From Fragum whitleyi (taxonomy: Eukaryota > Mollusca > Bivalvia > Cardiida > Cardiidae), in the NCBI GenBank assembly GCA_948146395.1, contig OX411547.1, positions 55,419,566 to 55,483,565 of the forward strand: 64,000 nt of DNA, read 5' to 3'. Of the stretch, positions 34,487 through 48,800 are shown in pieces. The notes beneath the pieces were generated by a model. The model had not been told where the DNA came from and did not search any database. It worked only from the letters and a program-made list of their open reading frames with translations. A program made the position numbers and the translations under genes. Every line of letters begins with the position of its first letter. The stretch's first letter is position 1.

Positions 34487-35340
34487 CTAGAAAGCCATGA
34501 ATGGCTTCAGTCGCTCCACAGGCTTGAAATTTTTGTAATAGCAAATCAAAGTTTTGACTAAATTTTTAGATATTTTGGGTTCTACTGATGTTGAAAATGA
34601 TTTTCAAAGCTTCCACTAAATAACATATAGAGAAATGACCTCCGCCCATAAAATATATATTTTTCATCCAATCATAGTAATTTTTGGCTGCATGATAATG
34701 GGTCACGCAAGGATCATACAAATGAAGTTTGATTGAAGTTTGATTGTCTATTACATTCTGAGAAAATGATTTTCAAAGTTTTCATAGTACAACATATAGA
34801 GAAATGATCTCCACCCATAAAATACAAATTTTCAACCAATCGCAATAATTTTTGGTAGACTGGTAAAGGGTCACTCAAGGATCATTCCAGTGAAATTAGG
34901 TTGATACCAATCAGTTACATTCTAAAAAAATGACTTTCAAAGTTTCCCCTATATAACATATAGAGAAAGGACCTCCACTGATAAAATACATATTTTTCAT
35001 CCAATCACAATAATTTTTGTAGACTGATAAAGGGTCACCCAAGGATCATTCATGTAAAATTCATGGATTAGAATCTGAGAAAACTCACTTGTTACCATAT
35101 TTGGAAATTAGCCACGCCCATTAAATCCATGTTTTTCATTGGATCAAAATTTCTCAAACAACTGATGAGGGTCATCCAAGGATCATTTCTGTGAAGTTGG
35201 GTTGAAATTCATCCAGTAGTTTCTGAGGAGATTTTTAAAGAAAAATTTTACGACCGGACACACAGACGGACAGACAGATGCACGACAAACACAAAACCAT
35301 GACAATAGCCCCAGTGGCCTTCGGCCAGTTGAGCTAAAAA
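34487..35340 (+). mobile_element. Family D hairpin-ended element, complete
   Basis: Starts AACTAGAAAGCCATGAATGG (hairpin AAGCCAT/ATGGCTT). Four diverged units of about 165 bp follow (CATATAGAGAAATGACCTCC, CCCATAAAATA, TTTTCATCCAATCA, GGGTCACTCAAGGATCAT). Then come CATCCAGTAGTTTCTGAGG, a GACGGACAGACAGATGC tract, and the terminal GTGGCC-TTC-GGCCAG hairpin ending GAGCTAAAAA. Confidence 0.75.
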
Positions 35341-35888
35341 GCATATGATAGGAATTGAATGTGATACCTCCTTTTCAACTTTGAAAGTACATGAATGAGT
35401 AAACCTTTCGATCTTAGACAAGCAATATGTTTCATTTGAAAGGTAATTTGTATCATTTTATGGCATTGTTTAAACCTGTTTTATCTATTTTGAAAGAACA
35501 GCACGGGGTTTAAAAGTAGATTTCACAGCTCACTGGGCAAAATCTACCCATACATTTTAGAACTGGAAGTGAACAGAAAACATAATAAAACCTATAGCTA
35601 TTTCATAGTATTTTATTATAAAAGAAACAAGAATACTTATCTAAAATACAAAGAACAGTAATACAAATTTGCTAATAAATACATAATACATTAACATAAC
35701 AAAAGCATGAAGAATATATGCCATCTTAGAAAAAATGCCATGAAGTACAAGATTTATTTCTATACCATACAACTCAAAGTTATGTTTCATTATATTATTG
35801 TTCTATAACATTACCTTTCAATGCAACATTAGTTTGGGCTTTGTACATGAATGGGCCAGTTCACCCCATTTTCTCTGGATGCACTTAA
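35341..35888. other. No gene recognised
   Basis: A/T-rich, no supported feature. Confidence 0.5.
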
Positions 35889-36001
35889 CCCATGCTGAAC
35901 CCGAAATATTCCTGTTTTGGGAGGAGTTGGTAGTTTTAGTGCTTTTTGCACTTTGATTTTGATGAAAATTTTTAGCTAAAATTTATTCAGCATGACAAGG
36001 G
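35889..36001. mobile_element. TTAA MITE, CCCTTGTCATGC family, deletion derivative
   Basis: 113 bp between TTAA at 35885-35888 and 36002-36005. It keeps CCCATGCTGAACCCG and TTCAGCATGACAAGGG but lacks most of the interior found at 36134-36372. Confidence 0.75.
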
Positions 36002-36133
36002 TTAAAATGAAATAACGTCCAGTAACGACATAGGTGAAAACAAACATCTTGTACATGTAAGGGTATATTTACCAATGAAAAGGCTATGGTCAAGTTTTCA
36101 GATAAGCATAATGGAAATATACTAGTAGTTTAA

Positions 36134-36372
36134 CCCTTGTCATGCTGAATAAATTTTGGCTAAAAAGTTGCATCAAAATCAAAGGGCAAAGATCACTGAA
36201 AGTACCAACTGTAGGTCAATTTTTATTTGAAAAACTAAATCTATTGACAATTCTGGTTTGAAAAAGAGAAACAGGTGGTGTAGACTAACATCAGACTGCA
36301 CATATGTGCAGGATGATGTTTGTCTATAGCTCCTGCCAAAGCAGGAATATTCCGGGTTCAGCATGACAAGGG
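36134..36372. mobile_element. TTAA MITE, CCCTTGTCATGC family, intact
   Basis: 239 bp with TTAA on both sides (36130-36133, 36373-36376) and 17-bp inverted ends CCCTTGTCATGCTGAA / TTCAGCATGACAAGGG. A central CACATATGTGCAG palindrome near 36300 is shared by the copies at 46611, 51942 and 53543. Confidence 0.85.
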
Positions 36373-37517
36373 TTAATACACAAATACATTATTTTGTATC
36401 TAAAACAAAAACGGTGTGAGCCCTGTTCTGACTGAACAGACTGTGAAGGATGAAAGAGGTTGAAACTTCAGTTTCTGTTTTTACAAATATCTAGAATGTT
36501 CAATCTTCAAAATTAAAACAATTGTTTTTGAAACTCATTAATCAGTTTATCTTCATTTGGTATAAACTATTTAAGATGATATAAAAAGAGTACCGGTAAT
36601 ATATACTCTTCAAAAATTGTTCTTTGACACCGATTAGAAATCATTTTTTTCTTAAATATTACAAAAAATTCAATGACTGTTGGTTTTTATGTGAAGTTAT
36701 TTTAATTCAAGAAATTCACCCTTATTGCGATGGATTACTTGATATCATTTCTGCATAATAACGTCAACGTCAAATTACACAAAATCTACCATATTCCAAC
36801 AGCATGAACACTTCCAGATTCATTGGATAGTCCCGAAAGTTCTTCATTATGTTGTAAATGAAATGCCATTTCTTAATTATTCTTGGAATTAAACACCTTT
36901 GTAGAGATTTGAAATGAAAAATGGTTGAACATGTGGAGGAACAACATCATAATTCTACAGGTCGCCATTAGGCAAGCTTCATCCAACAAGCCATTGTAAA
37001 TGACTTTGTTATTCAGGAAGGACTATCTCCAAACACTGGCGCCCTTTTTTATGCCACTCACTACTTTATGTATAGAGCTGGACAAGTCTGACACTTAAAT
37101 AAATGTTTGGCCAGCACGATGAATACCATGAGGAAATTAGGATTATCCCAACTTCAAAAATGATTTTTATTTCTAGACTGCCTAAAATCTTTATTCAGAA
37201 TGTATGGAATCAGATATGAGAGGTCAGACCTACTACTACAAAACACTTTTGACTTAACGCTGTGAATTAACATCACCATCGCAAGTCTTTGATCAAAAAT
37301 CTGTAATTCTGTTTCAATTCAGTAATGAGAAAAGAATGTCTGAATTTCAACTTTCTTGATTTACTTTATTTAGTATAAATATTGTTTCTCATAGTTAAAA
37401 TATGTTAACAATGTCAAAGAACTTTTTTTGAAGAGTTTTCATGTAATTCTTCATATAAATAGCTAGACCAAGATGTTTTAATTTTGAAATCAATTTATTT
37501 TGCAATAATGTCTTTAA
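36373..37517. other. No gene recognised
   Basis: A/T-rich. No conserved frame or repeat identified. Confidence 0.5.
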
Positions 37518-37674
37518 GGTAGTAGACCCGTAATAGTTCCGCAACATTTCGGCAACCATAATCTTTCACAGTGTTGACCGAGGTTTCCTAATGAAAAATC
37601 ATTAGGAAACCTCGGTTAATACTGTTAAAGTTTCTTACTTCTGAGACGTGCAAACCTATTACAGGTCCACTACC
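37518..37674. mobile_element. Foldback TTAA MITE, GGTAGT family, copy 1
   Basis: 157 bp between TTAA at 37514-37517 and 37675-37678. Ends GGTAGTAGACCCGTAATAG and CTATTACAGGTCCACTACC. The centre is a near-perfect palindrome (CCGAGGTTTCCTAATG / CATTAGGAAACCTCGG). Second copy at 45307-45461. Confidence 0.85.
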
Positions 37675-38059
37675 TTAATTTGTTTTCTCCTAGCAATCAT
37701 TTCAACATAGTTAAAACGAGCCATGTCATGATTAGGGATGATATAATGATAATCTAGCACCATTTTAAAAGATTTACAGGTACATTTAAACATCTCAAAC
37801 ATCTCAAAAGACAATAATTGAGTTGATATTGTATATACTATCTAAAATTTTACACAATAACAATTGAAAAAGCTTAATTTTAATAATGGAAGCGCTTAGT
37901 ATGATGAACAAACAATAATAGTCTTAAACCATGTCAAAAATAATAAACAATTTTCTAAAACTGATATTCAATCAAAGAATTGAAAACAGGTAAGGACCTG
38001 TGGCAGATTAATGTATCTTTTTAAATTCAGTATCTTAAACAACTCTAATATTAAAATGT

Positions 38060-38145
38060 TCAAATATCGAGGGTTTGGCGAAAGACTTTACTAAGTGTGT
38101 ATACTGTATATACACTTAGTAGTCTTGCACTGAACCCTCAATATA
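38060..38145. repeat. Foldback element, about 85 bp
   Basis: CGAGGGTTTGGCG...AAGACTTTACTAAGTGTG on the left pairs with CACTTAGTAGTCTTGCACTG and AACCCTC on the right around GTATACTGTATA. Confidence 0.6.
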
Positions 38146-38689
38146 TGGGCTGTTCAAATAGTTTTGAAAATTTGTCATAAAGTCTAAATAAGCTATTTAA
38201 AAAAATGCAAATGCCATTTCTAGCCTATTTTCTTTATATTCTGAAAACTTCATGAATGTCTTGATATTGTTGACTCCCTGACCATATGTATTGTTTGTTT
38301 TGACGTTTTAGCTTGATCTTCACAAAACTTACTATCACATGTAATTCCAGGACAGAAATCATGTAAAACCTGAATAAGAGGTATTTTGACAAAGAATTTA
38401 TTTCTTTTTCAAAAAAATTGGCACCCGGAAGTATATCTTATATGTCTTGCTATGGATACAAATATTTCCAGTCAGGAAGGTCTGTTATCCCTATAAATTA
38501 AGTTAAATGTTTTATATTAAAATTCCTCGAACTTTTTGTATAACCCTGGTAGATGGTGTCCTTTTGCAATGCACTCAGTACTTCAGAGAGCAACATAACT
38601 ACCAAGTTTCAAGTCAATCAGATATGAGAAGACAGAGTTATGCTACAGAAAAAGAAGTGGACGCTGCCAAGCACCAACTCATGATCACA

Positions 38690-39535
38690 AAATACATGCC
38701 ATCTTTCAAGGGCATATTAAAGTATGAGTATTCTATCAAATTAAAAATTTGCTCCTGCACAATCCTTGGGTAATTGAAAAATGTAATTAGCTGTAATTAA
38801 TAACATTTTCTTAAGTAAATGTATGTAATAAGTAATTGACTCTTCTCAATTATAAGAAAATTATATTTGTAATTAATTACAAACACCATGTAATAAAGTT
38901 ACTTTAAATTACTTTCCAAATCCTGCACATCGAAATTTTTCCACCAAGCTTTATGTGCTAGTGTAAAATATCCCAGTGCCATAAGCAAATAAGGAGCTTG
39001 TATGATTTAGAAGATCACTTTTTCATTCATGTTTTTTTTCTGTGATTTATTGAAGAACTGCCTTACCAGAGAATTTGTCAAAACATTATACCCTGCTTAT
39101 GTTCATTTCACCCTGTCTGACATTATCTAATTGGAGCCCAAAAAGTAACAAAATTATGAATGTTGCAGAGCAATCACATGTAAAACGTGCTTTCAGAAAA
39201 TTTGTATTCAAATGTTTACATTTTGTCTCCTTAATGCATTATAGAAAAAGAATATCGGTTTACTTTCATGTAAGATAGATTGATATTTCATGAACAACAA
39301 AAGCTATATTTTCACTTGTGACTCATGAAAATATTACTTTTGTTTTCCATTCAGTTAAATACAAATCGATCTTACACTGAAACAAACGATTATCCTCTAT
39401 ATACTCATCTCTAAATCTTTTTCAATTCATACCAGCCTAAAACTTTATCTTCTAACAGGGTTCCCATTAAAACACAATCCTATTTTTTTTTAAGTCCAGC
39501 ACAAAAAATGATTGAATGAAAGTAATGAAGAAATA
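38690..39535 (+). repeat. Unclassified interspersed repeat, copy 2
   Basis: Counterpart of 32880-33725. The preceding 38540-38690 (ATGCACTCAGTACTTCAGAG...) has no match at copy 1, which marks one edge. Confidence 0.75.
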
Positions 39536-39769
39536 AGTGCTCATAGTTATTTCTCATTTCTCGGATGTTGTTTTTTCTGCTCTGTTGGCCACAAAAATAT
39601 GCAAACATTGTTAACTATGAGTTTCATCTTTCAATATCTTTCAATATGGACCAATCTAAAATATTTTGCCTAGTAATGACAAAAGAAATTGGTCTAAAAT
39701 ATCTAAAATTTAATATTGCACATTATAATGTCGAACATTGATGAACTTCTCAAAGGATTTGCAGTTAGT

Positions 39770-39854
39770 TTAATTAAGTCTGCTGATCTTTTTAGATTTG
39801 TCATGGGTTTTGGGTGGTGGTTGGGCATCAGCAGCAATATGGCGACCATATAAG
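39770..39854 (-). CDS. RSU1: RSU1 terminal coding exon
   Basis: Acceptor ATTTCAG; the exon encodes LYGRHIAADAQPPPK and DKSKKISR, then TAA at 39772-39770. Its first base completes a TTC codon with the previous exon. The tail is shorter than in human RSU1. Confidence 0.92.
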
Positions 39855-42800
39855 CTGAAATTAATAGAAAATAATAATTGATTTTTCACTTATTGGCAAC
39901 CATATAAACTGAAATGGCAACCATATAAACTATATAAACTGAAATAAATAGCAAATAATAATTGATTTTTCACTTATTGGCGACCATATAAACTGAAATG
40001 GCGACCATATAAACCATATAAACTGTAATAAATAGCAATAATAATTGATTTTTCACTTATTGGCAACCATATAAACTGAAATAAAAAGAAAATAATAATT
40101 GATTTTTCACTTATTGAGCTTCGATACCATTGGTACAAAATGCTGAAAATTGTGGGAAAGAGAAACTAATTGTCCTTAACTTCAATCAATTTCATGTTTT
40201 AACTAAAAAAAATCGTAATTTAATATAAATCATCTTACAGCTTAAACACTTATTATAATATGACCTATGTTGCGGGAGTGAAATAACCCCGTTGAATTTT
40301 TTTGATATTACACAGGTGTTATTACACTAGTGGAATAACTATGCAAATGAGCTCAGAACGAATAGCAACGCTATCTTGTAACCGGCATAGCCTCGTTTTT
40401 ATCTGCTTAAAGATGACTCGTTTAATAAATTCGGTATTCAATGACTGCTCATTCAATATCCTCTATTTATTGTCAAATGTTTGCCCTTTGAATTAGAGCT
40501 GGTCCAAATATTTCAGGTGAATAGTCAGGACAAAGCACAACATTCAACATATTGCATGGGAATGGTTCAATGCATCAAAACTTTTTGGTTTTGGTATAAA
40601 TTTTCAACTATTTTCTGAAATGGTTAGATCTGATCACATGGTGCAATTAAGATGCAAAGTCAGCAAAGATTGCATGCTACAGATTTAAGACTTGATTGAC
40701 TGTGCCTAAATCAAAGATTTATATTATGTAGTAATCTATTTACTTGAATTTTTACATCAATCTTAAGTTTTGAGATTAGTGGTTTGCTTTGAAAATTTTA
40801 AAATATTAAGTGACATATTGAACTTGCATCACAAATGAAGCTAAGGAAAAAGGACTCTAAATAACTTCTTTTCTTTATTAGCAATTACTACTATGGTTTG
40901 ATGAGATGACTTTAATGAGTATTTAAGGTTTGAGGGACAATTAATCAGGGGTGGGAAAATACAAATGTACTGGTTTTCTCCAATTGTCTCTTGGCAAGTA
41001 AAAGACCATTTGGTACTTGTCTGGAATCAGAATGAGCTTTTCCATAAAAGAAGAGATAGGATAGCTTTTGAGGGTACATGGTATATGAAAAAGAAAATGC
41101 TGGAACCCAGCGTTTTCTTCATTTAACCCTTTCCTGTTTTACAAAATTTGGACCTGTCCAAATTCAGAGTTTTTGCAGACGAAAATTTTAAGTGGATTTG
41201 ATTTGAAAAATAACCATTCAGTAGGGTAGAAAATAGTGTTGAAAAAGAGGAAATTGCTTGTCAGAAGCAATTTCTTCTTTTTCTACAATATTTTCTCAAT
41301 TACAAAATCTTAGGGACGTAAAAACCAGGGATTGGACAGGAAAGGGTTAAAACATGTTTTCTTCCCTTAATACAAATTTGAACAACTCTTTATCCCTTAG
41401 ATCTTTTCAGTACCGATCTAACATTTTGCCTTGTTTTTACTTGCCCATCAACAAGTGACCTAGCATAATATATACAGTCAACTCTCGTTACAACGACCAC
41501 CTTTGTTCCCGATAAAAATGTCGTTATAATGAAAATGTCGGTGTATTGAAAATCTTCAATTTAACTAGAAAGTTGGTGCTAGTACAACAAATTGTATACT
41601 CATATTTTACCGTTGAATTTCGATAAAATAACTCTACAAGACTTAAAACTTGAAACTTGTTGATGATTACTTTTTCAAGAAATCTTTGATAGATTTCTGT
41701 CCTTGATTGTTCTTTACAGAATAATATTCTCTGTGCACTCTCTAGGTTTTCATCACGTTATTTTTTTCCCTGTTGTATTTGTTTCCCTGTTTTTTAAAAT
41801 AGATTATGATAGTTTTAAAACACGATTTAACTTAAAATCGAGAGACAGTAGAATAATCATATTAGATTTATGGAATCTTATTGCTCCAATTTATCACTGG
41901 TGTCGATAAATCTATCTTGGTAGTCAACTTTCTTGAAAAATAATTCGACAACTTATCCTATGTTCTGTTAAATGTGCATATTTATATTCTTATTTCGTCT
42001 GTCTTTGATCAAACGAGAGTTGGGTTCGGCGTCTCTTTGCTGTTTTTTTTTTTTTTTTTTTCCCAAAATAGATCAACGTAAAATGTACGACAAAGATGTT
42101 TGCCGAACAATCAAAACCGACTTGAATGAGTCAAATTGTACTCGTCGAATGCAAAGTGTTGTAACGATAGCTTTTTTTGAAAATAAGTTACGACAATATC
42201 ACCCTCAATCTACCAAACATTAACAGACGAGACTATTGTGTTCTGGGTGGTTTAATCGTCGACATCCACCGAAGGGGAAACCTGTATTCGCACCTTAGCA
42301 TAATTTAGTATACACGCGTACATTATTGATTTATATACACATTACCGCGAGGTGCTAAAAATAGCCGCTTGGAATTTTACAGGTTAGTGTCGATGTAATG
42401 AATAACAAAATATAGGGATTTTGCACTTTTGTTCCCTAATATTTTGTGTCGATGTCGGAAAACGAGAATTCCGTTGTAACGGGTGAAAAATAATCTGAGC
42501 AAATCTGTTCCCAAAAAATTAGTGTCGGTATACGAAAATGTCGATGTAACGGATGTCGATCAAACGGGAGTTGACTGTACTTGTTCACAGACCTGCGTTC
42601 TGAAAAGTCTGGCATGGAAATTCCATACTCCCATTTTAAAGATTTTTTTTCTCAATTTGAAATGGAAGTTCTCTTCTTCAAGATTACTTACAATTTATAG
42701 GTTTCAGATCTGATGTAGTCGAACACATGAGAAACTCCAACTTGGAACTGGTCTGCAATTGGTGTTACCCAGGGGTTATTTTCTCCTCGAAACACTTGAC

Positions 42801-45800
42801 GAGAGCCAACAAGATCAAGATTACCTACAACAAATGTCAAATGCATTATAACTGTCATCCAAAAAAGGAAAATTATATCAATTAAAAACAAAGGGGTTCT
42901 CATCAGGTCAAACAAAATAGTTTTTTTCAAAACTTGTCAAAAACTTGACAATGATAGCAATCTAAAACAAATTTATTTCATTTCAAAAGGCAATTTTCAC
43001 GAACAATTAAAGTTGAGATATTTGAGCATGTGAACGATATTTTTAACAATTTTATACCGATGTAATGGATAGGCATTGAGCAGCCTAGACAGCCTTGCAG
43101 GGGATTAATAGCACTGTGTTCAGGATGATAAAACGGTACAAACTATTTGCAAATTATACCCAAAGCAGGGTATAATTTGCAAACAGTTTGCACATTTTTG
43201 TCATCCTGAACAAAGAGCAGTTTTTGCATATTTTCTACAGAAATTTCAGCAAGTAGCTATCAGGTGTTTGCATAGTGAAGACTCTAATGTGGCTAAATAT
43301 TGCGGATTTGTTATATTGTTGGAAATGTTACTCAAGCTCATTTGTCCATCAGGCAAAGTAGAATCTATAAAATAGTGAAAGTACCCCTAGAAAATCATAA
43401 TGGACGCTTACTCTTCAAAATTAGGATTTAAAACCTAATGACTGATGTACAGGGCTTATGACACTGAGAAAAATTTAAACTTGAAAGAATTGAAGGGATC
43501 GACAATATTAAAGATTGTGTCAGGGATATAGTTAAGATTGATCCATATTCTGATGCTGCATTGTAATCATTTGGGGCAACAATGTGGGTTTGGAGGAGAG
43601 ATCACGGCACGGGTTATAAAACTTTTCTCAGGCTCAGGCTCAATTTTCTCAAATTTTAAATTGAAATAAATGTTTGAAAATAAAAGATGATATTAATAAG
43701 TTGTTATTTATAACAACTTATCAATATCATCTTTTATGTTAATACATTAAAATGAGTAATAAAAAAGAAATTACGGCTTTAATCTCAAATTGAAATTTGA
43801 GAAAATTGAGCCCGAGCCTGAAAAAAGTTTTATAACCTTCGGCCCAGATCTCCAACTTCTTTGGGTATGGTCACCAAGTCATTCTCCCTTAACACCAGTT
43901 GGTAATATATATAACAGCAACAAAAATGTGGGTGTGGTGGAGAGATCTCTAACATACCTAGTTCTGGAGGGAGAACAGTGAGCCTGTTGCCTTGTATATG
44001 AAGTTCCCTTAGTCTGATCAGATCTCCAACTTCTTTAGGTATGGCCACCAAGTCATTCTCCCTCAACACCAGCTGGTAATAGATATAATAAGATATAATA
44101 AGATTTCAAACTAAAGTTTGCGAGTAAGGCTAATATACTCCCAAGTTATGGAATCATAAAGGATTCAAAGCTAAAGGATTGATAGTTCAGCAGAATGCAA
44201 AGGGAAAGAAAAATATGTTTAAAACAAGCAATTTATTACACTAGTTTTAAATTTTCAGATTAATTCTAGATATACTTGTAGCACTTATAAAAACCTGTCT
44301 AAAATTATAAATGAAAGGAAATACCTGTATCAAGCATACTTACAATTTGTAAATTCTTCAGTCTTCCTATTTCTGGTGGTATAGTCTCAAAATCGTTGTC
44401 ACCCAAATATAAGGCCCTTAGAGAATCTGAAAACAACATGTGTGGGTGAAACACAAATGCCCCCACACAGCATTTTTTTTCTAAACTTTGGGCCTTGACA
44501 GATGACCTTGACAATGTCACTCGTGGGCCTGTACCTTGGTAGGCCTTTACCTTGGTATCTGCAGATGTGTTTCAATGAGATCCATCATCATGCCAAATAT
44601 GAGCATTTTATCTTGAATAGGCGTAGAGCAATTGGCTATGTTAAGATTTTTGCTTATGTTTTGCAGATAGATGGATCAACAACAGTAAAATAATATGCCC
44701 CTGTATCTTATCAACATGGAGGACATAAAAAGGAATCAATCATGACATTGAATTACCAAAACTAATTAAAGATAGATTGGAATGATTTCATTTTCAAAGT
44801 GTAAATTGTATAACAATAACATGTTCATCAAACCTTATTCTTGTAGTTAAAGATGCATTTCTGATATACACAGCTTTGGCAGACATAATAGACTAAGATC
44901 AGACTGCATAACGACCTATATCAGCTTGCGCATGTGCAGTGCTGATTGATCTTAGCATAGACTGCCTGCTGCCTACATAATTTACATTGAGAAACAATGC
45001 TTTCAAAGAGGGCCAAAATCACGATTTTTTGTAGAATGAATTGTAGAAAATTTAAGGGATAAAATCTAGTTTTGAATCCTAGGAATTCATTTCAAGGAGG
45101 TCATAATGACCCCTATGGGAGAAATTTCTTAGGGTCAAAAAAAGATATTTTCAGATATTTTGGAGGGTCATACCGGTAACCCTGGTTTACAGGTCAAACA
45201 CAAGCCCTGCATTACATTTTTGTCCAAATGTATTGTCCATTTGAAGAACCAGCCCACGTTTTCTCCACAATAATAATCTTAGCAGTCTTTGTCCCTGGCG
45301 TCTTAAGGTAGTGGACCTGTAAGGTTCTGCAACATTCGGAACCCATGATCTTTGGCAATGCCGAGTGAGGTTTCCTGATGAAAATCATAAGGAAACCTCG
45401 GTTAACACTATTAAAGTTCATTACTTCAAAAAGTTTGCAGATCTATAATGGGTCCACTACCTTGATTATGCAAGATTCAATTGTGTGATTTAAATGTATT
45501 TCAAAACTTTTTTCTTATGTGACCACTTTGTGGTCATACATTCAGCTTCACTGCATTAGTTTTTTTTTGAAGAATCATTATTAAAATCAGTCTTTATATT
45601 GAATTCCTAAAAACACTTACCTAGAACAAAGAAATTAGCTGGTAGACTATTTTCTGTGAGATTGTTGTATGTAAGATCCAGGACTTCTAGCACAGGAAAA
45701 GCACCAAAACCTCTAGGTAAGGAATTGAGTTTGTTCATCCTGATGGAAAATATAATTCATCTAAAAGATCTGTTAGATCACTCAAATCTATCTATAGCAC

Positions 45801-48800
45801 AATATGGATAGCAGAATATAGACCATTTCATTCCAATAGCTTTGCAGCATCAGAACTATCAATATGGACAGTAAATGGATTTCATATTAAACATTTTTAA
45901 CAATCCTGCTAAAACCCTGAGTTGTGGGTACTCATTTGAATTATTTCATTGAGATTAGTAGATGAATATCTTTATGTGCAGGGTTCACCACTAACACCAG
46001 TCCTCAGGCCCGAGACCTTGTTTTCAAGGAGGACTGGTACAAGTTGCCATGCTGCTGATCCTTCAGGCCTGTAGCTAATGGACATTTTATTTTTAAATCT
46101 ATCCTGATTGGAAAAGAAGTTCCCTTTCCAATACTCATTTTTTTTCCAAAATGCTTTGACAACCAATGTGGAAAAAGAAGAAATTACTTGCAACAAGCAA
46201 TTTCTTCTTTTTCCACACTGTTTTCCATACATTTTACTCCTTAAATTGCTTAAAAATATTATAAGTTTTCTAGGAGGACCTGTTATCTTGCAGGACCTGT
46301 AAGACTTAGAGCTAATAGGTCCTTGCAACAGGTGGCAAAAAATAGTTAGTGTCTAACCCTAATGTATTCAAATTTCACCAACTTGACCACAAAAGTAGTG
46401 TTTTCATTTCAGCAGACTGACCATGGTCAAACAATTTTGCAAATTACAGATGTTCACCTTTTAGAATGGACTAGAAATAATCATGTCTATTTTTGACATG
46501 CTAGACCTTACTAACCCCTACTCAACCAAAACATATTTTCAATCACTTGTTTTAACAGACCCTCCCACTGACATCCTTGTGAAATGGGTTTAAATGATTA
46601 TCAAAAGTAACCCTTGTCATGCTGAACCCGAAATATTCCTGCTTTGACAGAAAGTAAAGACAAAGATCAGCCTGCAAATATGTGCAGTCTGATCTTAGTT
46701 CATACCACCTGAATTTCATTTTTAATCCAGGAAGGTGTAAAACAATGCATTATTAAAATCAATACTCGCTCACATTTGGTTACTTCAAGTGCTTTTAACA
46801 CTATGATTTTACATTTTTTTGCAAAGATTTATATTCAGCATGACAAGGGTTAATATGACAAAGCTATAGTTACATCAATTTCATTTCAGAACAGCCATAC
46901 CATCCCCACATTCAGGGTACAGAAACATTCACAATCGTCTGGAAATTGAATTCATGTATATAGCAGGATACCCTTTTTCAAGCATCTCAAAACATTTTCA
47001 TCTTGAACTCATGGCAGGCTTGAATCACCATTAATCCAACATGCAAGCATAATTTATATTACTTACCCAAGATTTAAGATCTTCAGTTTTGTTAAGGTAC
47101 TTATGGTAACTGGTAATTCCTGCAAGAAAATAAAAAGGTTACATGGGCATACAAAGGCATTATCATAAGTTAAAAGGCACAAAAGATACTACTTGGCCAA
47201 AATATTTGAAGCTTAACAAATTTGCAGGGATCAACACAGGACTCGTGTTTGACCCTTGAATAAGTGTTTTGACCCTCAAAAATCTGAAAATGTTCTATTT
47301 TGACTCTTATAAACTTCTTCCCCATTTTGACCCCCTTGAGAGAAAATTACAATGGTCAAAACTGGGTTTTATCCCTAAAATTTTCATTGATGCATACAAT
47401 TACCCTTTATATTATTACAAGAAAAACCTAACATCATTAAAATTCTTCTCACAATTCTGTTATCTTGACCCCTTTAGAATGAGTTCTGACCCTCCAGAAT
47501 TACATGGGTAAGGATTAAATGACTCCTCAATTTCAAAAACTACCATGAGCCCTGCAACACTTGCTGTTTCTCAGGATCTTCTCTGAGTCCAATTCTAACA
47601 AGAGCCATGTCGGACATGGCCATCCCCGGCCGAGAAAGCTTGATAGTAAATTGAAGCCTAATAGATTAAGGGTTCTACTTTAAGAAATTAAGCCCCTACA
47701 AAATCTAAGTCTTTAAAATAACAATGGGCAATAACTCCAAAATTATGCAAGCCAGAGTTATAGTTCTTGTGCACTGCACTCCACTTCCATGAGATCTATC
47801 CTCCCATAAAGTTTCAAGTTGATAGCTAAAATACTTTAGGAGATATGCTCGGGACAAAATCTAAGTCTTAAAAATAACAAAGAGGCAATAACTCCAAAAA
47901 TATGCAAGCAAGAGTTGTAGTTCTTGTGCACTGCACTTCTCCTCCATTAGGGGTGTAACAATAGGTCGAACTATCGCTGTATCGTGATAGTTTACCTTGC
48001 AATAGCAATAGGTCGATAGCATTTTTTCAAGTCAATAGATATTGCAATAGTTCCTCTTACTATCGATAGTTAACAATAGTTCTTTTGAAATTGAATGTAG
48101 AACTAAATGTAGTAACAATGCTGCCTTTCTGCATGTTTTTATCAGACAATAAGGTTAAATCCAATTCTTTTTAAGGGAATATCTGTAATTAGCTAATTTG
48201 ATCATTTACTCTCCATTGACAAGGTAAACAGCATCTTACAAGACCAATATTAAGTTACTGTCTAATAAAAGGTGGACGCTTTAACATTGATTTTTATTTA
48301 TTTTTTCAGTAAAAACAACTATTGTGATAGTATTGCTAAGTTTTCTAACTATTGCAATACTATTCCAATAGCAACTTGACTATCGCAATACTATTGTGAT
48401 ACTAATTTTGAACTCAATAGTCACCCCTATCCTCCATGAGATCTATCCACCCATAACGTTTCAAGTTAACAGCTATTTTACTTTAGGAGATATGCTCTGG
48501 ACAAAATCTAAGTATCAAAAATAACAGAGGGCAATAACTCCAAAATTATGCAAGCAAGAGTTGTAGTTCTTGTGCACTGCACTTCTCCTCCACGAGATCT
48601 ATCGACCCATAAAGTTTCAAGTTGATAGCTTTTTAACTTTAGGGATATGCTCCGGACAAAATCTAAGTCTTAAAAATAACAAAGGGCATAAACTCCAAAA
48701 TTATGCAAGCAAGAGTTGTAGTTCTTGTGCACTGCACTTCTCCTCCATGAGATCTATCCATCCATAAAAGTTTCAAGTTGATAGCTTTATACTTTAGGAG